A stretch of 33,674 nucleotides of DNA. It comes from Robertmurraya sp. (GTDB lineage Bacteria; Bacillota; Bacilli; Bacillales; Cytobacillaceae). How positions within the stretch are numbered: position 1 is the stretch's first letter; every line of letters starts with the position of its first letter. The translations under genes and the position numbers were made by a program. Positions 1-8,952 of the stretch are shown here, in pieces. The stretch is taken from positions 1-33,674 of the forward strand of contig JANWJP010000010.1 in the NCBI GenBank assembly GCA_025451895.1, read 5' to 3'. The notes under the pieces are model-generated. The model saw only the letters and a program-made list of their open reading frames with translations, did not search any database and was not told where the DNA came from.

Positions 1-105
1 ACCTTAGCAGAAATGGATTCTTTTTTGCATTTATTAAGTGAAAAATTTATTGACCAAGAAAGCCTAAATCACAAGGTTTTTAGGTTGGTTCAGAAATCAC
101 GGTGA
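1..105 (+). CDS. C-terminal end of a gene cut by the window edge
   Basis: Frame 1 is open from the first base to a TGA at 103-105 and encodes 34 residues ending in FRLVQKSR. The composition (Leu, Phe, Lys, Asp, Glu) is that of an ordinary soluble protein tail with a probable amphipathic helix. No family can be recognised from so short a piece. It could be a chance open frame, because nothing upstream is visible and no terminator follows directly. Confidence 0.35.
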   Translation, partial: TLAEMDSFLHLLSEKFIDQESLNHKVFRLVQKSR

Positions 106-392
106 ATAAATCAGGTTATGAGTGTTTTTTTATTCAAATCTGTTTTTCGCAAATTTTCACAATTCTTTAAAATATATTTTCCAATAATAATTGATTCTCG
201 TTTTTCAATTCGATAAAGTGATACTATACGAAGAAAAGAATAAAGGGGAATTGAGTTCTTCCGGCCGTCAAGTTCTTCCTGAATCAGGAACGGACAGAAC
301 GGTGCTATTGTGCACTGTGTAATTTTTAAGAAACGGTACAGCAGTATGAAACAGCCATTATGTGATGCAGAAAGAAAGGGGAATATCTATCA
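106..392 (+). other. Intergenic leader with repeats and hairpins
   Basis: No gene is seen here. AGTTCTTCC occurs twice as a direct repeat (254-262 and 271-279). The second copy runs into a perfect hairpin, TTCCTG-AAT-CAGGAA (276-290), that is not followed by T residues. I found no convincing promoter, although the AT-rich stretch around 190-230 (TTGATT, then TACTAT) is a loose candidate. The arrangement looks like a structured 5' leader for the small gene at 393. Confidence 0.3.
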
Positions 393-578
393 ATGAAATT
401 AATTACAAAGTATTCATGGATCATTTATCTGGTTATTATAATATTTATGTTGGTAAATGCTTTCTTTAATAAAAATGATGATTTAAGAGGAGTCCTGAGT
501 ATTGGGGCATTTGTTATTGTTATGATTGTTTATTTAATCACGAGAAAAGTCCGCATGGACGAAATGATGAAAAAATAA
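393..578 (+). CDS. Small two-span membrane protein, unknown
   Basis: The 61-residue product has two hydrophobic segments (about residues 8-25 and 33-50). They are separated by a short polar turn (NKNDD) and followed by a basic tail (RKVRMDEMMKK). This predicts a hairpin in the membrane with both ends inside. The start is supported by AAAGGGG at 374-380, with normal spacing to the ATG. The family is not recognised. The gene stands alone, followed by a hairpin about 150 bp downstream. Confidence 0.6.
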   Translation: MKLITKYSWIIYLVIIIFMLVNAFFNKNDDLRGVLSIGAFVIVMIVYLITRKVRMDEMMKK

Positions 579-730
579 TCAGTGACAGGCAATCTTAAAC
601 ATATGAATCTGCTTTAAATGACAGCTGCTGTTATTTAAGACAAAATATCATACCCTGCAATAAATTTTGTTTATTTCCTTCTTAAAGAGAATCAAACTAT
701 CATCGGATTGTTAATCAATGCATTGGTCAT

Positions 731-770
731 TCGGCAGAAGGATTCTGCTTTCTGCCGATTCTTTACTTTT
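731..770 (+). terminator. Intrinsic terminator downstream of the 61-aa gene
   Basis: TCGGCAGAA (731-739) pairs perfectly with TTCTGCCGA (750-758), with a 10-nt loop and a T-rich stretch after it. It lies 150 bp after the stop at 578. The rest of 579-1032 holds no recognisable gene. Confidence 0.55.
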
Positions 771-897
771 GGTGCTTTTTGTAAGGCAAAACTGATAAAA
801 GATATTTGATGACATAAATCAGGCGCTGTTTGAAAAATGAACCACAGACAGGAAGGCCGGCGCATCGGGTTATTTTGCTGAATATTCGTAATTTTTA

Positions 898-906
898 TGC
901 TAAAAT
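898..906 (+). promoter_or_regulatory. Extended -10 promoter candidate for the YrvL-like gene
   Basis: TGCTAAAAT is an extended -10 element. A poor -35 (TTGCTG, 875-880) lies 20 bp upstream. It would give a leader of about 120 nt before the ATG at 1033. Confidence 0.35.
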
Positions 907-1032
907 AAGCATGGTCTGGTAATGAATTACAAGAACACGGGAGAATGTACGATTTGCAAAGGAAGCAAAACGTTCAGCACGGCTCATTTTTGCAAAATGA
1001 CCGCTGTCTCTCGCTGGAAAGGAACCGTATGA

Positions 1033-1506
1033 ATGAATGATGAAAAATACGAAGAGGACAAATTTTCCGGAATGGATCTATTGAAAAAGGTTGTTGTTGT
1101 TTGTATTGGTGTGCTTTTTATTTTAATCCCGGTTGCGTTTATTGTGGGAATTTATTTTTTCGGTTTTGCCGGTTTTTTCAGCATCTTTGGTATTCGGGTT
1201 GAGTCTGTCGGAACACTTCTCATTTTTGTTGCAGGCTATTTTTTGCTGGCTCTGTTTTTGGATATATTTGCTGTTCTGCTTTTCCAGTTTATCTCTCCAT
1301 ATGTGTCAGGGGAGTCAAAGCTTTTTTTCCTGCGGATGGTGCTGGATTGCACCTTTTCCTGGTTCGCTCTTCACACAGTGAACGAGTTAATGACTTCAAT
1401 TGATCTTCCTTTTATTTTGGAAGTACTGATTGTTCTCTTCATATTTTTAATTGAAGAGGCTATAAACAATAATGAAGAAAGGGCAGCTCCATGCTCTGAC
1501 CATTAG
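1033..1506 (+). CDS. yrvL: YrvL-family membrane regulatory protein
   Basis: The 157-residue protein has a short acidic N-terminus and four hydrophobic spans (about 18-50, 61-85, 98-115 and 128-142). The pattern FSIFGIRVESVGTLLIF, then HTVNELMTSI, then a final LIEEAI segment, is what I know of the YrvL family. In Bacillus subtilis YrvL is a membrane protein reported to restrain the SigO-RsoA sigma system. Whether this copy has that role is inference, and no sigO/rsoA gene is visible here. RBS: GGAAAGGA at 1016-1023. The TAG stop at 1504-1506 is followed at once, in the same frame, by ATG and 15 more codons (MLEKFDEDMEKIFKRI), so the gene may be slightly truncated. Confidence 0.65.
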   Translation: MNDEKYEEDKFSGMDLLKKVVVVCIGVLFILIPVAFIVGIYFFGFAGFFSIFGIRVESVGTLLIFVAGYFLLALFLDIFAVLLFQFISPYVSGESKLFFLRMVLDCTFSWFALHTVNELMTSIDLPFILEVLIVLFIFLIEEAINNNEERAAPCSDH

Positions 1507-1703
1507 ATGCTTGAAAAATTTGATGAAGATATGGAGAAGATTTTTAAAAGAATTTAGATGCGGCAGCATCATTAGTCTGCATAGTTTGTTAAAAAATGTA
1601 CGAAAAAAAGGGTGCTTTCGGTAATAATCCTATTTTTTCATTGAAGAGCCAAACCGGGAATGTGGAAAAGTGTGAAAATGCTGCCGCTGTCATTGTTTTT
1701 AAT

Positions 1704-1736
1704 GGAGTATAAGGGCTCCGTTTTTTCATTTTTTGA
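1704..1736 (+). terminator. Weak terminator between convergent genes
   Basis: GGAG (1704-1707) and CTCC (1716-1719) form a short stem followed by TTTTTT, CA and TTTTTT. The stem is only about 4 bp, so it is weak, but the position between two convergent genes is right. Confidence 0.28.
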
Positions 1737-1741
1737 CGGAT

Positions 1742-2167
1742 TTAATGCAAATGTCTTTTTAACATATCAAGATGTTTTTCATCATCCTCTAAAATTCCTT
1801 TGACAAGCTGCAAACTTTCCGGATCGAGATCGCCGTCAAGCAATTTTCTTGATACTTCAATCCCGCGGTCTTCACCGGCGATGGCATCTTTCAGAATGTG
1901 TTCGGTTTCTCCGGTATGCTCCTTCAAATTGGCGAAAAACCCTGCAACCGCACCTTTCAGCCCGGGATCATTGACGGGCATACCGCCGAGATTTTGAATT
2001 CTTTCCGCAACGAGCGCTGCATGTTCCTTGTGATCGCGCTGAATCTCCTGGAGTGTTTTCTTAATTTCTGCATCGTCTGTATGGTAAATATATTGATCAT
2101 ACGATTGGATCGCCATAAAATTTCCCTCGAGAAACTCATTTAATTCCCTGATTGTTTTTTCCCTCAT
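1742..2167 (-). CDS. Ferritin-like four-helix-bundle protein
   Basis: The 141 residues fall into four amphipathic helices (about 3-29, 33-62, 83-108 and 114-139). The acidic and histidine-rich patches that usually bind two metals in ferritin-like and rubrerythrin folds are present: RDHKEH in helix 2, GETEH in helix 3 and EDDEKH in helix 4. It resembles the small ferritin-like proteins annotated as DUF2383/PA2169 type. The exact metal chemistry cannot be read. The start has an AAGGAGAG ribosome binding site six bases before the ATG. It stands alone and converges with the YrvL-like gene. Confidence 0.65.
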   Translation of the reverse strand: MREKTIRELNEFLEGNFMAIQSYDQYIYHTDDAEIKKTLQEIQRDHKEHAALVAERIQNLGGMPVNDPGLKGAVAGFFANLKEHTGETEHILKDAIAGEDRGIEVSRKLLDGDLDPESLQLVKGILEDDEKHLDMLKRHLH

Positions 2168-2289
2168 AGCATACTCTCCTTACACAGGTATTATTTGTAT
2201 GATTGGCTATTTTTTAAAAAATATCCGCAATTTTATAAATGTCTGCAGTTTAGATTGGTTGTAATATTAATGAGTCCGGCCGGAAAACA

Positions 2290-2327
2290 AAAAAATGGGC
2301 ATCCTTTACAGGAAATCCCACTTTTTT
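2290..2327 (-). terminator. Terminator of the ABC transporter operon, likely bidirectional
   Basis: On the minus strand TGGGATTTCC, loop TGTAAA, GGATGCCCA forms a stem followed by TTTTTTTG. On the plus strand the same hairpin is followed by CTTTTTT. It begins 14 bp after the permease stop. Confidence 0.7.
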
Positions 2328-2340
2328 GGAAGTAATCTAT

Positions 2341-3996
2341 TTATTGAACCTTGTCCCATGACACATTAAATATTTTTCTCCACATAATCATCACGGCAAG
2401 TACGGAAACAGCCAGATAAATATAAACCCCGTACGGAATGAACGTACTGGCAAAATGCACGGCAACAAAAAGTCCAATTAAGAACATCAGCATAAAAATG
2501 GTAATTGCGGAACCCTGTTTGTAAGTCCCAATGGGCCTGGAAAAAGGAACAGCTTTTTCAAGAATTACAAAACAAATAAGCGAACAAAGAATGGCATTGA
2601 TAAAGATAAGAATTAAATCGGGAATAATCCTTACTCCTCCCAGGGCAAGAAATATAACGGCCAGCAAACCATAAACAGGCAAGTATAAATTTACAATAAA
2701 CGCCTTCATTGTTCCGCTGAAAACAGGCTTAAGGGAGGTGATCGGAGCAGCTTTGTAAATCCATGCACCTTTATACTTCCCTGAATATTGCAGCGAGGAG
2801 ATGATACCCGGGATCATGATAAAACTGAAATAGATATTTAAATAAGCTTTCCCTTTTCCGGCATCAAGAATTGCTTCCCAACTGTATCCGTCCATGTTTG
2901 TAAATAAAAATATTATCGGAAACAGGACTGAAAAGCCCAATGACGGGTAAACCCTCAGCTTAAATTCCCGTTCATTCCTGAACATTATGCCGGCAAACCG
3001 GTAAAATGCCCGTTCTTCGCTGGCGGGACTGATAAATTTTAATAAACTGTCCCGTATCTTTGAGCGTTTCTCTTTCCGCGCTTTGCCGTGATGGGCAAGT
3101 TTTTGCAGGTTTCTTTCAAAGGTGGGAGTAAGTTTGACATAACTCCAGATGGCCAGAAGCGGTACAATAATTCCAAGTCCGGCTAACAGAAAAAGGAAAG
3201 AATTTGCTCCGCCATTTATGGCCAGTTCTGTCATTACGCCATACCAAATCGGAAAAACGAAAATTTGCCACCAGGCCGGTTCAAGCTGAACGAAAAGGTC
3301 CACAATTTCAAACGAACGAATCAGGATCTGATATCCTATCATGATCGTCAGGGTCAGTCCAATTTGCACATAATTAATAATATCTTTGAGCTTTTCCCCG
3401 TCAAAAAACTTTAAAATCAGCATGTAAATAAGAGCCGTTAACGCAATGACGAGCAATTCAATAAGAATCAGATTTAACAATCCGACAAGGAAAAAAACGA
3501 TTCCATGCCTCAGCAACCCGACAATCAGGCCCGGTCCTGCGAGAGCAGCAGTTAACAGCGACAGATAGATGACAATATGGACAAATTTTGCTGCACTGAT
3601 AGTTTTTCTTTCAATCGGCTTCGGATAAAGAATATTGTTGTCACGGATATCCAGAAGCACTGTGGAAAAATCAGAAATCATAGCTGTCATCAGAAAAAAC
3701 ATAATCAGGCCGTATACTAAGCTCATTTGGAAAAGAAAATTGTCGCCCATTATAATAAATGGAATCAAAAACAGCCCGAACAAAACATAAACCCAAAGGG
3801 AGGACAGAAAGTGATTTTTCTCTTTCATCTCTTTTTTCGTTTCGTTGTTACTTTGTGAAAGAACGGTTGGCACTCTTCTCCGGTCCATAATAAACTTGAC
3901 CTGGAGAATTTTTCTCATGACTTCATAATCAACCCCGAAACGGCGGAACAGAGGCTGAAAACGATCAAGCACTTTTAAAGAAGGAAAATCGCGCAT
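2341..3996 (-). CDS. ABC transporter permease (ABC-2 type exporter)
   Basis: This 551-residue integral membrane protein has a cytoplasmic N-terminus of about 65 residues and roughly twelve hydrophobic spans in two halves. The halves are separated by a basic cytoplasmic loop (HHGKARKEKRSKIRD). This is typical of long Firmicute ABC-2 permeases that pair with one ATPase. Its ATG follows the TAA of the ATPase gene with no gap, so the two genes are translationally coupled. The substrate is unknown. A peptide, lipid or antimicrobial exporter is possible, and no immunity or precursor gene is adjacent to narrow it. Confidence 0.75.
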   Translation of the reverse strand: MRDFPSLKVLDRFQPLFRRFGVDYEVMRKILQVKFIMDRRRVPTVLSQSNNETKKEMKEKNHFLSSLWVYVLFGLFLIPFIIMGDNFLFQMSLVYGLIMFFLMTAMISDFSTVLLDIRDNNILYPKPIERKTISAAKFVHIVIYLSLLTAALAGPGLIVGLLRHGIVFFLVGLLNLILIELLVIALTALIYMLILKFFDGEKLKDIINYVQIGLTLTIMIGYQILIRSFEIVDLFVQLEPAWWQIFVFPIWYGVMTELAINGGANSFLFLLAGLGIIVPLLAIWSYVKLTPTFERNLQKLAHHGKARKEKRSKIRDSLLKFISPASEERAFYRFAGIMFRNEREFKLRVYPSLGFSVLFPIIFLFTNMDGYSWEAILDAGKGKAYLNIYFSFIMIPGIISSLQYSGKYKGAWIYKAAPITSLKPVFSGTMKAFIVNLYLPVYGLLAVIFLALGGVRIIPDLILIFINAILCSLICFVILEKAVPFSRPIGTYKQGSAITIFMLMFLIGLFVAVHFASTFIPYGVYIYLAVSVLAVMIMWRKIFNVSWDKVQ

Positions 3997-4776
3997 TTAC
4001 TCTTCACCCACGATCGTCACAAATTGTTCCGCAATATCTGCATGCTCGTTGAAGCCGGTCAATTGATTAAAGATTTCTTCCAGGGAGCCTTCCTTATTGT
4101 GCATCTGCAATTCTGAAAAAGTGCCGTCTGCGGCAATTGTTCCGTTATGAAGCAGGATGATGCGGCTGCTGATCTTTTCAACCACTTCCATAATATGAGA
4201 GGAATAAAAAATCGTTTTTCCGTCCTTGGCCAGTCTTGCCATGATTTCTTTAAAAACCATCACACTGTTTGCATCGAGGCCGCTGATTGGTTCGTCAAAA
4301 AAGAGCAGCTCAGGATTATGGATGAGGCTGGAAATAATCACAAGCTTCTGCCTCATTCCTTTGGAATAGGAGGCAATCCGGCTCCGATACACCTCACCAA
4401 TCCCAAAGAGTTCCATCATTCTTTTCGCTTTATAATCAGCCAGATCATAGGAAAGGCCGTACAATTCGCCTATGAATGTTAAATACTCCTGACCAGTCAG
4501 GCTGTCATATACATCGGCTACTTCCGGCACATAGCCGATTTTCCGTTTATATTCCACATCGCCGGATGAAATGTCCCTGCCGAAAATTTTCACGGTCCCT
4601 TCATAGTTTCCTTCGATTCCTAACATAATTTTTACGGTTGTGCTTTTCCCGGCGCCGTTCGGACCGATATATCCGATAATTTCCCCGCGGTGGACTTTAA
4701 AAGATACTCCCTGAAGCACTTTTTTGCTGCCAAAGCTTTTTCGTAAATCTTCTATTTCAACCACGATATCTTTCAT
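3997..4776 (-). CDS. ABC transporter ATP-binding protein
   Basis: The 259-residue ATPase has all the core motifs: Walker A GPNGAGKST (38-46), signature YSKGMRQ (137-143), Walker B LLFFDEP (157-163), D-loop SGLD and H-loop SSH. The start was placed at MKDIVVE because GGAG lies eight bases upstream. An in-frame ATG 33 bp further upstream (4809) has no good site. It energises the permease encoded directly downstream. The two form an operon ending at the hairpin near 2310. Confidence 0.9.
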   Translation of the reverse strand: MKDIVVEIEDLRKSFGSKKVLQGVSFKVHRGEIIGYIGPNGAGKSTTVKIMLGIEGNYEGTVKIFGRDISSGDVEYKRKIGYVPEVADVYDSLTGQEYLTFIGELYGLSYDLADYKAKRMMELFGIGEVYRSRIASYSKGMRQKLVIISSLIHNPELLFFDEPISGLDANSVMVFKEIMARLAKDGKTIFYSSHIMEVVEKISSRIILLHNGTIAADGTFSELQMHNKEGSLEEIFNQLTGFNEHADIAEQFVTIVGEE

Positions 4777-4864
4777 ATTTTCAGCTCCATTTATTATTGT
4801 CTTAATCATTCTATCATTAGAAAATAGAGAGATTGAAGGGGTTTTTCCAATATTTCAAGAATCT

Positions 4865-4893
4865 TTGAAAAGTTTTCGTAAAAATTGTATCTT
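4865..4893 (+). promoter_or_regulatory. Promoter for the membrane-anchored protein at 4962
   Basis: TTGAAA (4865-4870), a 17-bp spacer and TATCTT (4888-4893) form a reasonable sigma-A promoter about 70 bp before the start codon. It lies between divergent genes. No clear minus-strand promoter for the ABC operon was identified in the same gap. Confidence 0.45.
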
Positions 4894-4961
4894 TCTGTAA
4901 CCGAAAAGTTTAGAATGTGGTTAACTTGTCAAAATTTAAAAATCAATACGGGGGTCACCAA

Positions 4962-5825
4962 ATGTCGACACAAAAAATCATTCTTGCTGCAGTTTTGGCA
5001 GTGCTTCTTATCGGCAATATATTAAACTTGTGGCAATTAAAAAGTTTAAAAGAACAGCTTGCTTATTTTCAATCGGAAGTAGAAGGGATATCCGATTCCG
5101 TTTCAAGTATTTCCTATAATGTCAATGAAAGTATGGAATCATTCTTACGAGAACAGTCCTGGGTTATAAAGAAGGATTATCAAGTAATAAAAACGAATTA
5201 TGCTGACAATACCATCGAAGTAAAACTTGAGTGCACGTTTCGGGAGCTTAGTGACGGGGAAGAGGTGACATTTTTAGTCCGCGGACGGGGAACAGATGAA
5301 TGGCTGGAATTGAAGGCGGAACATGATAGCGGAATGAATTATTCGGTTGTTCATACATTTCCGATGGCCGGCAATTTTGAAACACAAATTTTTGCCCGTT
5401 CGGGTAATGAACAAAGAAGCGAAGAGTTCCTTGAATTAAACTTTAGGGATGAGTTGGACAGACGAATGGAGATTCATGCCTGGTACGAGGATCGCAAAAA
5501 TAATAAAGTAAACTTATTTGTGAATATTTCGAATCACTTAAAACATAAATTCATAGGAGAGAAAAACAAAGACGGTTTCCGCATCAAGACGGCAAAAGCT
5601 GTTATTTCCAGCGAAGGCAAAGTGTTAGAGGAATTTGATTTATTAAAGGGAAATGAAGTTTTTGAATCATCAGCGGACCGGGAGTCTATTTATTTTGAAA
5701 AACAGTTGAAGGTTGAATATGACGATTGGGTAGATTTTGAGTCTTGTGAGCTTATAATTACCGTCGAGGATCATCTTGGTTTGAAATATCAATGGAAAGC
5801 AATTTTATATGAAATTGCCGAATAA
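4962..5825 (+). CDS. Membrane-anchored extracytoplasmic protein, unknown
   Basis: The start is ATG 4962, with GGGGGTC five bases upstream. A GTG at 4917 in frame lacks a site. The 287-residue product starts with a single N-terminal span (about residues 6-27, IILAAVLAVLLIGNIL) and then a short coiled coil (SLKEQLAYFQSEVEGISDSVSSI). The rest is a beta-rich acidic domain to the C-terminus. This predicts an anchored protein with its domain outside the membrane. The family is not recognised. It is probably the first gene of a set with the lipoprotein at 5884. Confidence 0.65.
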   Translation: MSTQKIILAAVLAVLLIGNILNLWQLKSLKEQLAYFQSEVEGISDSVSSISYNVNESMESFLREQSWVIKKDYQVIKTNYADNTIEVKLECTFRELSDGEEVTFLVRGRGTDEWLELKAEHDSGMNYSVVHTFPMAGNFETQIFARSGNEQRSEEFLELNFRDELDRRMEIHAWYEDRKNNKVNLFVNISNHLKHKFIGEKNKDGFRIKTAKAVISSEGKVLEEFDLLKGNEVFESSADRESIYFEKQLKVEYDDWVDFESCELIITVEDHLGLKYQWKAILYEIAE

Positions 5826-5883
5826 CGGACTTAATAGAAATGGTCACCGGCATATGATTTCAAATGAAAGGGGAGACCTGTCA

Positions 5884-6312
5884 TTGAAGTATGTTTACTC
5901 ATTTTTAGCCATTATTTTCATAGCACTCTTATCCGGCTGTCAGGAAGAGGGAACGATGGTTTTGCTTGATAAAAACATTTCCAAGATTGAGGTGGCCGAA
6001 TCAAAAGGGACTGGACAGGTAAATGAGGAACTTCTTATGACTTTTACGGACAGGCCGTCTATCCGAATCTTTGAGCAAGCCATCACTTCTGCCGTCAAAA
6101 AAGATGTGGCCATTCCTGACAGAATACCGGATTTTGATATTTTGGTAGGCTATGAAGGAGACGGTTTACCAACCCACGCCATTCATATATGGCTCGGGGA
6201 GGAAAATGAGGAAAGCATCCTCACTTACATGGTTGGTGATGGCCAGCCTTATGTAACCTCCGGCAAAAGAACCAATGAACTGCGGGAACTGTTAATCCCT
6301 TTAAAGGAGTAA
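5884..6312 (+). CDS. Lipoprotein, possibly YhfM-like
   Basis: I place the start at TTG 5884, because AAAGGGGAG (5867-5875) sits eight bases upstream and the codon opens directly into a signal peptide (KYVYSFLAIIFIALLSGC). The upstream ATG codons in frame have no site and would add a hydrophilic stretch. The lipobox is LSGC, with the lipidated Cys about residue 19. The mature domain (about 123 aa) contains PDFDILVGY, HIWLGEE and MVGDGQPYVTSGKRTNELRELL. This recalls small Bacillus lipoproteins of the YhfM kind, but that link is tentative. Confidence 0.65.
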   Translation: MKYVYSFLAIIFIALLSGCQEEGTMVLLDKNISKIEVAESKGTGQVNEELLMTFTDRPSIRIFEQAITSAVKKDVAIPDRIPDFDILVGYEGDGLPTHAIHIWLGEENEESILTYMVGDGQPYVTSGKRTNELRELLIPLKE

Positions 6313-6396
6313 TGGCCCTGAGGTTCAGGAAATGGCACCCTTTAAAGTGATGTAATGGTTGTATATGAGGTTGGAGAGGCTTTGGAGGTTTCGTGA

Positions 6397-7015
6397 ATGG
6401 AAGAACGATTATCCATGTTTGTGGATAATGTTGAGAAAATCCGTCTCTATTTTGGTACAGAGGCGGATAAATTTGCCTTATCCATGGCTGTATCTTTAAC
6501 ATTAAGATCATTAATTTTTTATTATTTTGAATATGAAAAAGTGGAAAAAACAATCAAAGATCATTCGAAATGGTACAGTATTTTATTATACGGAATTGGT
6601 TGAGCGAAAGTGGAAGCGGGGAGACCAAAGCAGGCATGCTGCATTCCTTCTTACGATGGGAACAGGCAGATTTTCTGATGAAATTCTGCATCGCTTGACG
6701 GAGTTGGAATTGCTTATTCAAACGTTCGGTCTCAAGTTGGAACCCCGCTATTATTTAGTCGTAAGTTTACTGGCGGCATCTGGGGTTGAGTTATCCGATT
6801 TTCGCAAAATAGTTGATATGAAAACGCGTATGAATGAAATGCTGAAGCTTCATCCGAAATATGATCATACTCTTTTTCTTGCTGCACAGCTTTATACTCA
6901 ATCCCATGCAGGTGAATCCCCGCTTAAATACTGTACCGGCATGGCTCAAATATGTGAAGCCGTTGCAGATATGGACGGGGGAGGAGACGATGCCGGGAGC
7001 GGTTCCGGTGAATAA
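6397..7015 (+). pseudogene. Frameshifted and shortened DUF4003-like gene
   Basis: Two frames together look like one protein. Frame 1 (6397-6603) gives an N-terminal helical part (FVDNVEKIRLYFGTEADKFA ... VEKTIKDHSKWYSIL). Frame 2 (about 6570-7015) continues with RKWKRGDQSRHAAFLLTMGTG, LEPRYYLVVSLLA and KYDHTLFLAAQLYTQSH. This order matches what I recall of DUF4003 family proteins of about 320 residues. The sum here is about 205, so a middle section also seems to be missing. The frame change lies around 6570-6620. It might instead be two unrelated small genes, but neither has a strong ribosome binding site. Confidence 0.45.
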
Positions 7016-7041
7016 AAACGCTTGGCAGAGACCAAGCGTTT
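7010..7041 (-). terminator. Terminator for the 8410-7067 lipoprotein gene
   Basis: AAACGCTTGG (7016-7025) and CCAAGCGTTT (7032-7041) make a perfect 10-bp stem with a 6-nt loop. Read on the minus strand it is followed by TTATT directly after the T-rich stem end, so it best serves the minus-strand gene. It also lies at the 3' end of the plus-strand pseudogene. Confidence 0.65.
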
Positions 7042-7066
7042 CCTGTTGGATAAAGAATTGTGTAAC

Positions 7067-8410
7067 TCACATCAATTCATCGTTTTCAATTTCGGCGTTC
7101 TCTTCCTCTAAACCAACATCTACTATTAACTCAACAGGCTTGCTTCTTTTATACACAAGCAGCTCATTCCCACGGTTTAATTCCAGTCTCTCTTTCGTTA
7201 CGGCGTTGAGCTTGAATGAAAGCCTGTCTGTATTTACAGAGGGTTCATTGCTCTCGCTAACATGGATGGAAATGATTTTTGTTTTTTTCTCAAACTTAAA
7301 ATCTCCGTACCAGGAGGTTGATTCTCTCGTTTCCTGATTGTAGCGGGTGACAATTACCCTGCGAAAATCATAGAACTGAATGAATTCTTTCCAAACCCCG
7401 TCATCTCTCGTCCATTTTGACCTATTCAATAATTCGGCTTCAGTTTCATCTTCAATTTCAGCAAATTCATTATTTCCGGAAGTATTGTTCATCGGGGGAT
7501 TCCCGGAAACAACCGTATTCTGGTCAAATTTTATAAAATGGTATCGTGTTAAGGTCACCGCATCTGCCAGGAAGATTTCATCATTTTGAAAATCGTACAC
7601 TTTCAGTTCGATTTTACGGTCGGGTAAGTGTTCTGCATTTTTTTCATCCGGATCTTCTTTTGAAGTTGTTAATTCTATGGTGTGTCTGGACTTGTCATAT
7701 TTCCATGTTCCGAAAATTCTTTTTTCTCCGGCAGGGGATTGTATATGAGGATAACTTTCAAATGAGCCGTCTTGATAGAGAATGACGGATGGCTCCATGT
7801 CGACACGACCCCATATTCCAACAAGTTCAATGCCGCTGTCGGAAATATTGTTTTCGACTGCTTCAAAATCAATACCGGCCAGTTTGTCCAATTCTTTCAG
7901 TTCCTCTGCGGGGACCGTTTCTCCTGCGGAAGGCGTGATACGTTCGCGGAGTTTTGTATGTGCATTTACCAGATATGTATCCGCTTCCTCCAACGGCTCC
8001 TTCGATTGTTTCCATAAATCCTCATTGTCTTCTTTTAATACTTTCCGAAGAATATCGATTGTTTGGTCGTAGGAGTCCATGGCCTGGAGATAAATTTCTT
8101 GAATATCCCCATACTGCTCCGGAGGTTGTAAAGATCGGTATTCATCAACCAGCTTTTCAAGGGATTTCAGTGTATTCTCAATCTGTTTCTCCGGGGTGGA
8201 AGCGGTTTCAACGTCCAGTTGCCTGATATTGCTTTGCAGTTTCTTATTTAAAGAGACGATTTTTTTAATGTATTCTTCTTCAGTTGTTTGGGAAGTTGCA
8301 AAGTTTGTTGTTGATTCCTCTTTGTCTGATGTGCCAGAGAGCAAGCCGCATCCTGTTAAAATCAAGGCAATGAATACAGCAAGGGCCATTCCTTTTAATC
8401 TTGCATTCAC
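7067..8410 (-). CDS. Large lipoprotein, DUF3994-like C-terminal half
   Basis: The 447-residue product begins with GTG at 8410-8408, preceded by GGGGGGAA. It has a lipoprotein signal peptide (MALAVFIALILTGC, Cys about residue 21). A helical region follows (about 45-170, with DEYRSLQPPEQYGDIQEIYL and other amphipathic stretches). Then come two beta-rich modules, with ELVGIWGR at about 195 and a second WTRDDGVWKEFIQF-type module at about 330-430. The GIWGR/FGTWKYD pattern recalls Bacillus lipoproteins annotated with DUF3994. The function is unknown. It is single-gene and probably exposed at the outer face of the membrane. Confidence 0.7.
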   Translation of the reverse strand: MNARLKGMALAVFIALILTGCGLLSGTSDKEESTTNFATSQTTEEEYIKKIVSLNKKLQSNIRQLDVETASTPEKQIENTLKSLEKLVDEYRSLQPPEQYGDIQEIYLQAMDSYDQTIDILRKVLKEDNEDLWKQSKEPLEEADTYLVNAHTKLRERITPSAGETVPAEELKELDKLAGIDFEAVENNISDSGIELVGIWGRVDMEPSVILYQDGSFESYPHIQSPAGEKRIFGTWKYDKSRHTIELTTSKEDPDEKNAEHLPDRKIELKVYDFQNDEIFLADAVTLTRYHFIKFDQNTVVSGNPPMNNTSGNNEFAEIEDETEAELLNRSKWTRDDGVWKEFIQFYDFRRVIVTRYNQETRESTSWYGDFKFEKKTKIISIHVSESNEPSVNTDRLSFKLNAVTKERLELNRGNELLVYKRSKPVELIVDVGLEEENAEIENDELM

Positions 8411-8952
8411 GAAATTCCCCCCTTAACAGATTAATAGGCAGAATATGTATGGAGAAATGGTTATTCAATTGGTTCCTTATTAAAGCAGCTCCGGCAGTTT
8501 TCAAACAGTGTGAGACTTTCTGTGTTGCCTGTTTCCTTTAATCCGCCCGGAAGATTCACTGAGTTGTTTGTTTTTCCTCCGAAGCTTTTACATGCCTCAT
8601 ACAAATGGCGGTTGATAAAGGATCAATCCACAGAAAATGATATCATTAATTTCAGTAAAAAAATAGATTATTGAAGAAATTTTTTGATAGATTCGCAATC
8701 CCTGCTGAGAGCCCGCTGAAAGAGGACAGAGCGGAAGATCATGATTGCTGGACCTTATTGCTTTTCCGGAAAAATTATCTATTTTTGCAAAATACGATAA
8801 ATATTCATCTATATTTTGAATGAATAAATCGAAAGTAGGACGATAATTGTCACATTTTACACACAAATATTTTGCAGTCTTATATTAGAATAAAAATTGA
8901 GAGGAGACTCCCAATATATGTATTTGCCTTTTCGACAATTTTCTTCACTTGT
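8411..8952 (+). other. Intergenic region without a gene
   Basis: No coding frame with a ribosome binding site is seen. It is AT-rich, with TTTACA (8856-8861) and TATATT (8881-8886) 19 bp apart as a possible weak plus-strand promoter. GAGGAG at 8901-8906 resembles a ribosome binding site, but its reading frame (ATG 8918) runs straight into the terminator at 8953. Confidence 0.3.

Noticed and set aside
4147-4482. Plus-strand 111-aa open frame within the ABC ATPase
   Set aside because: It is a shadow of the ATPase gene, whose motifs are complete on the minus strand.
8597-8866. Minus-strand 89-aa open frame
   Set aside because: No ribosome binding site, low-complexity AT-driven composition and no recognisable domain.
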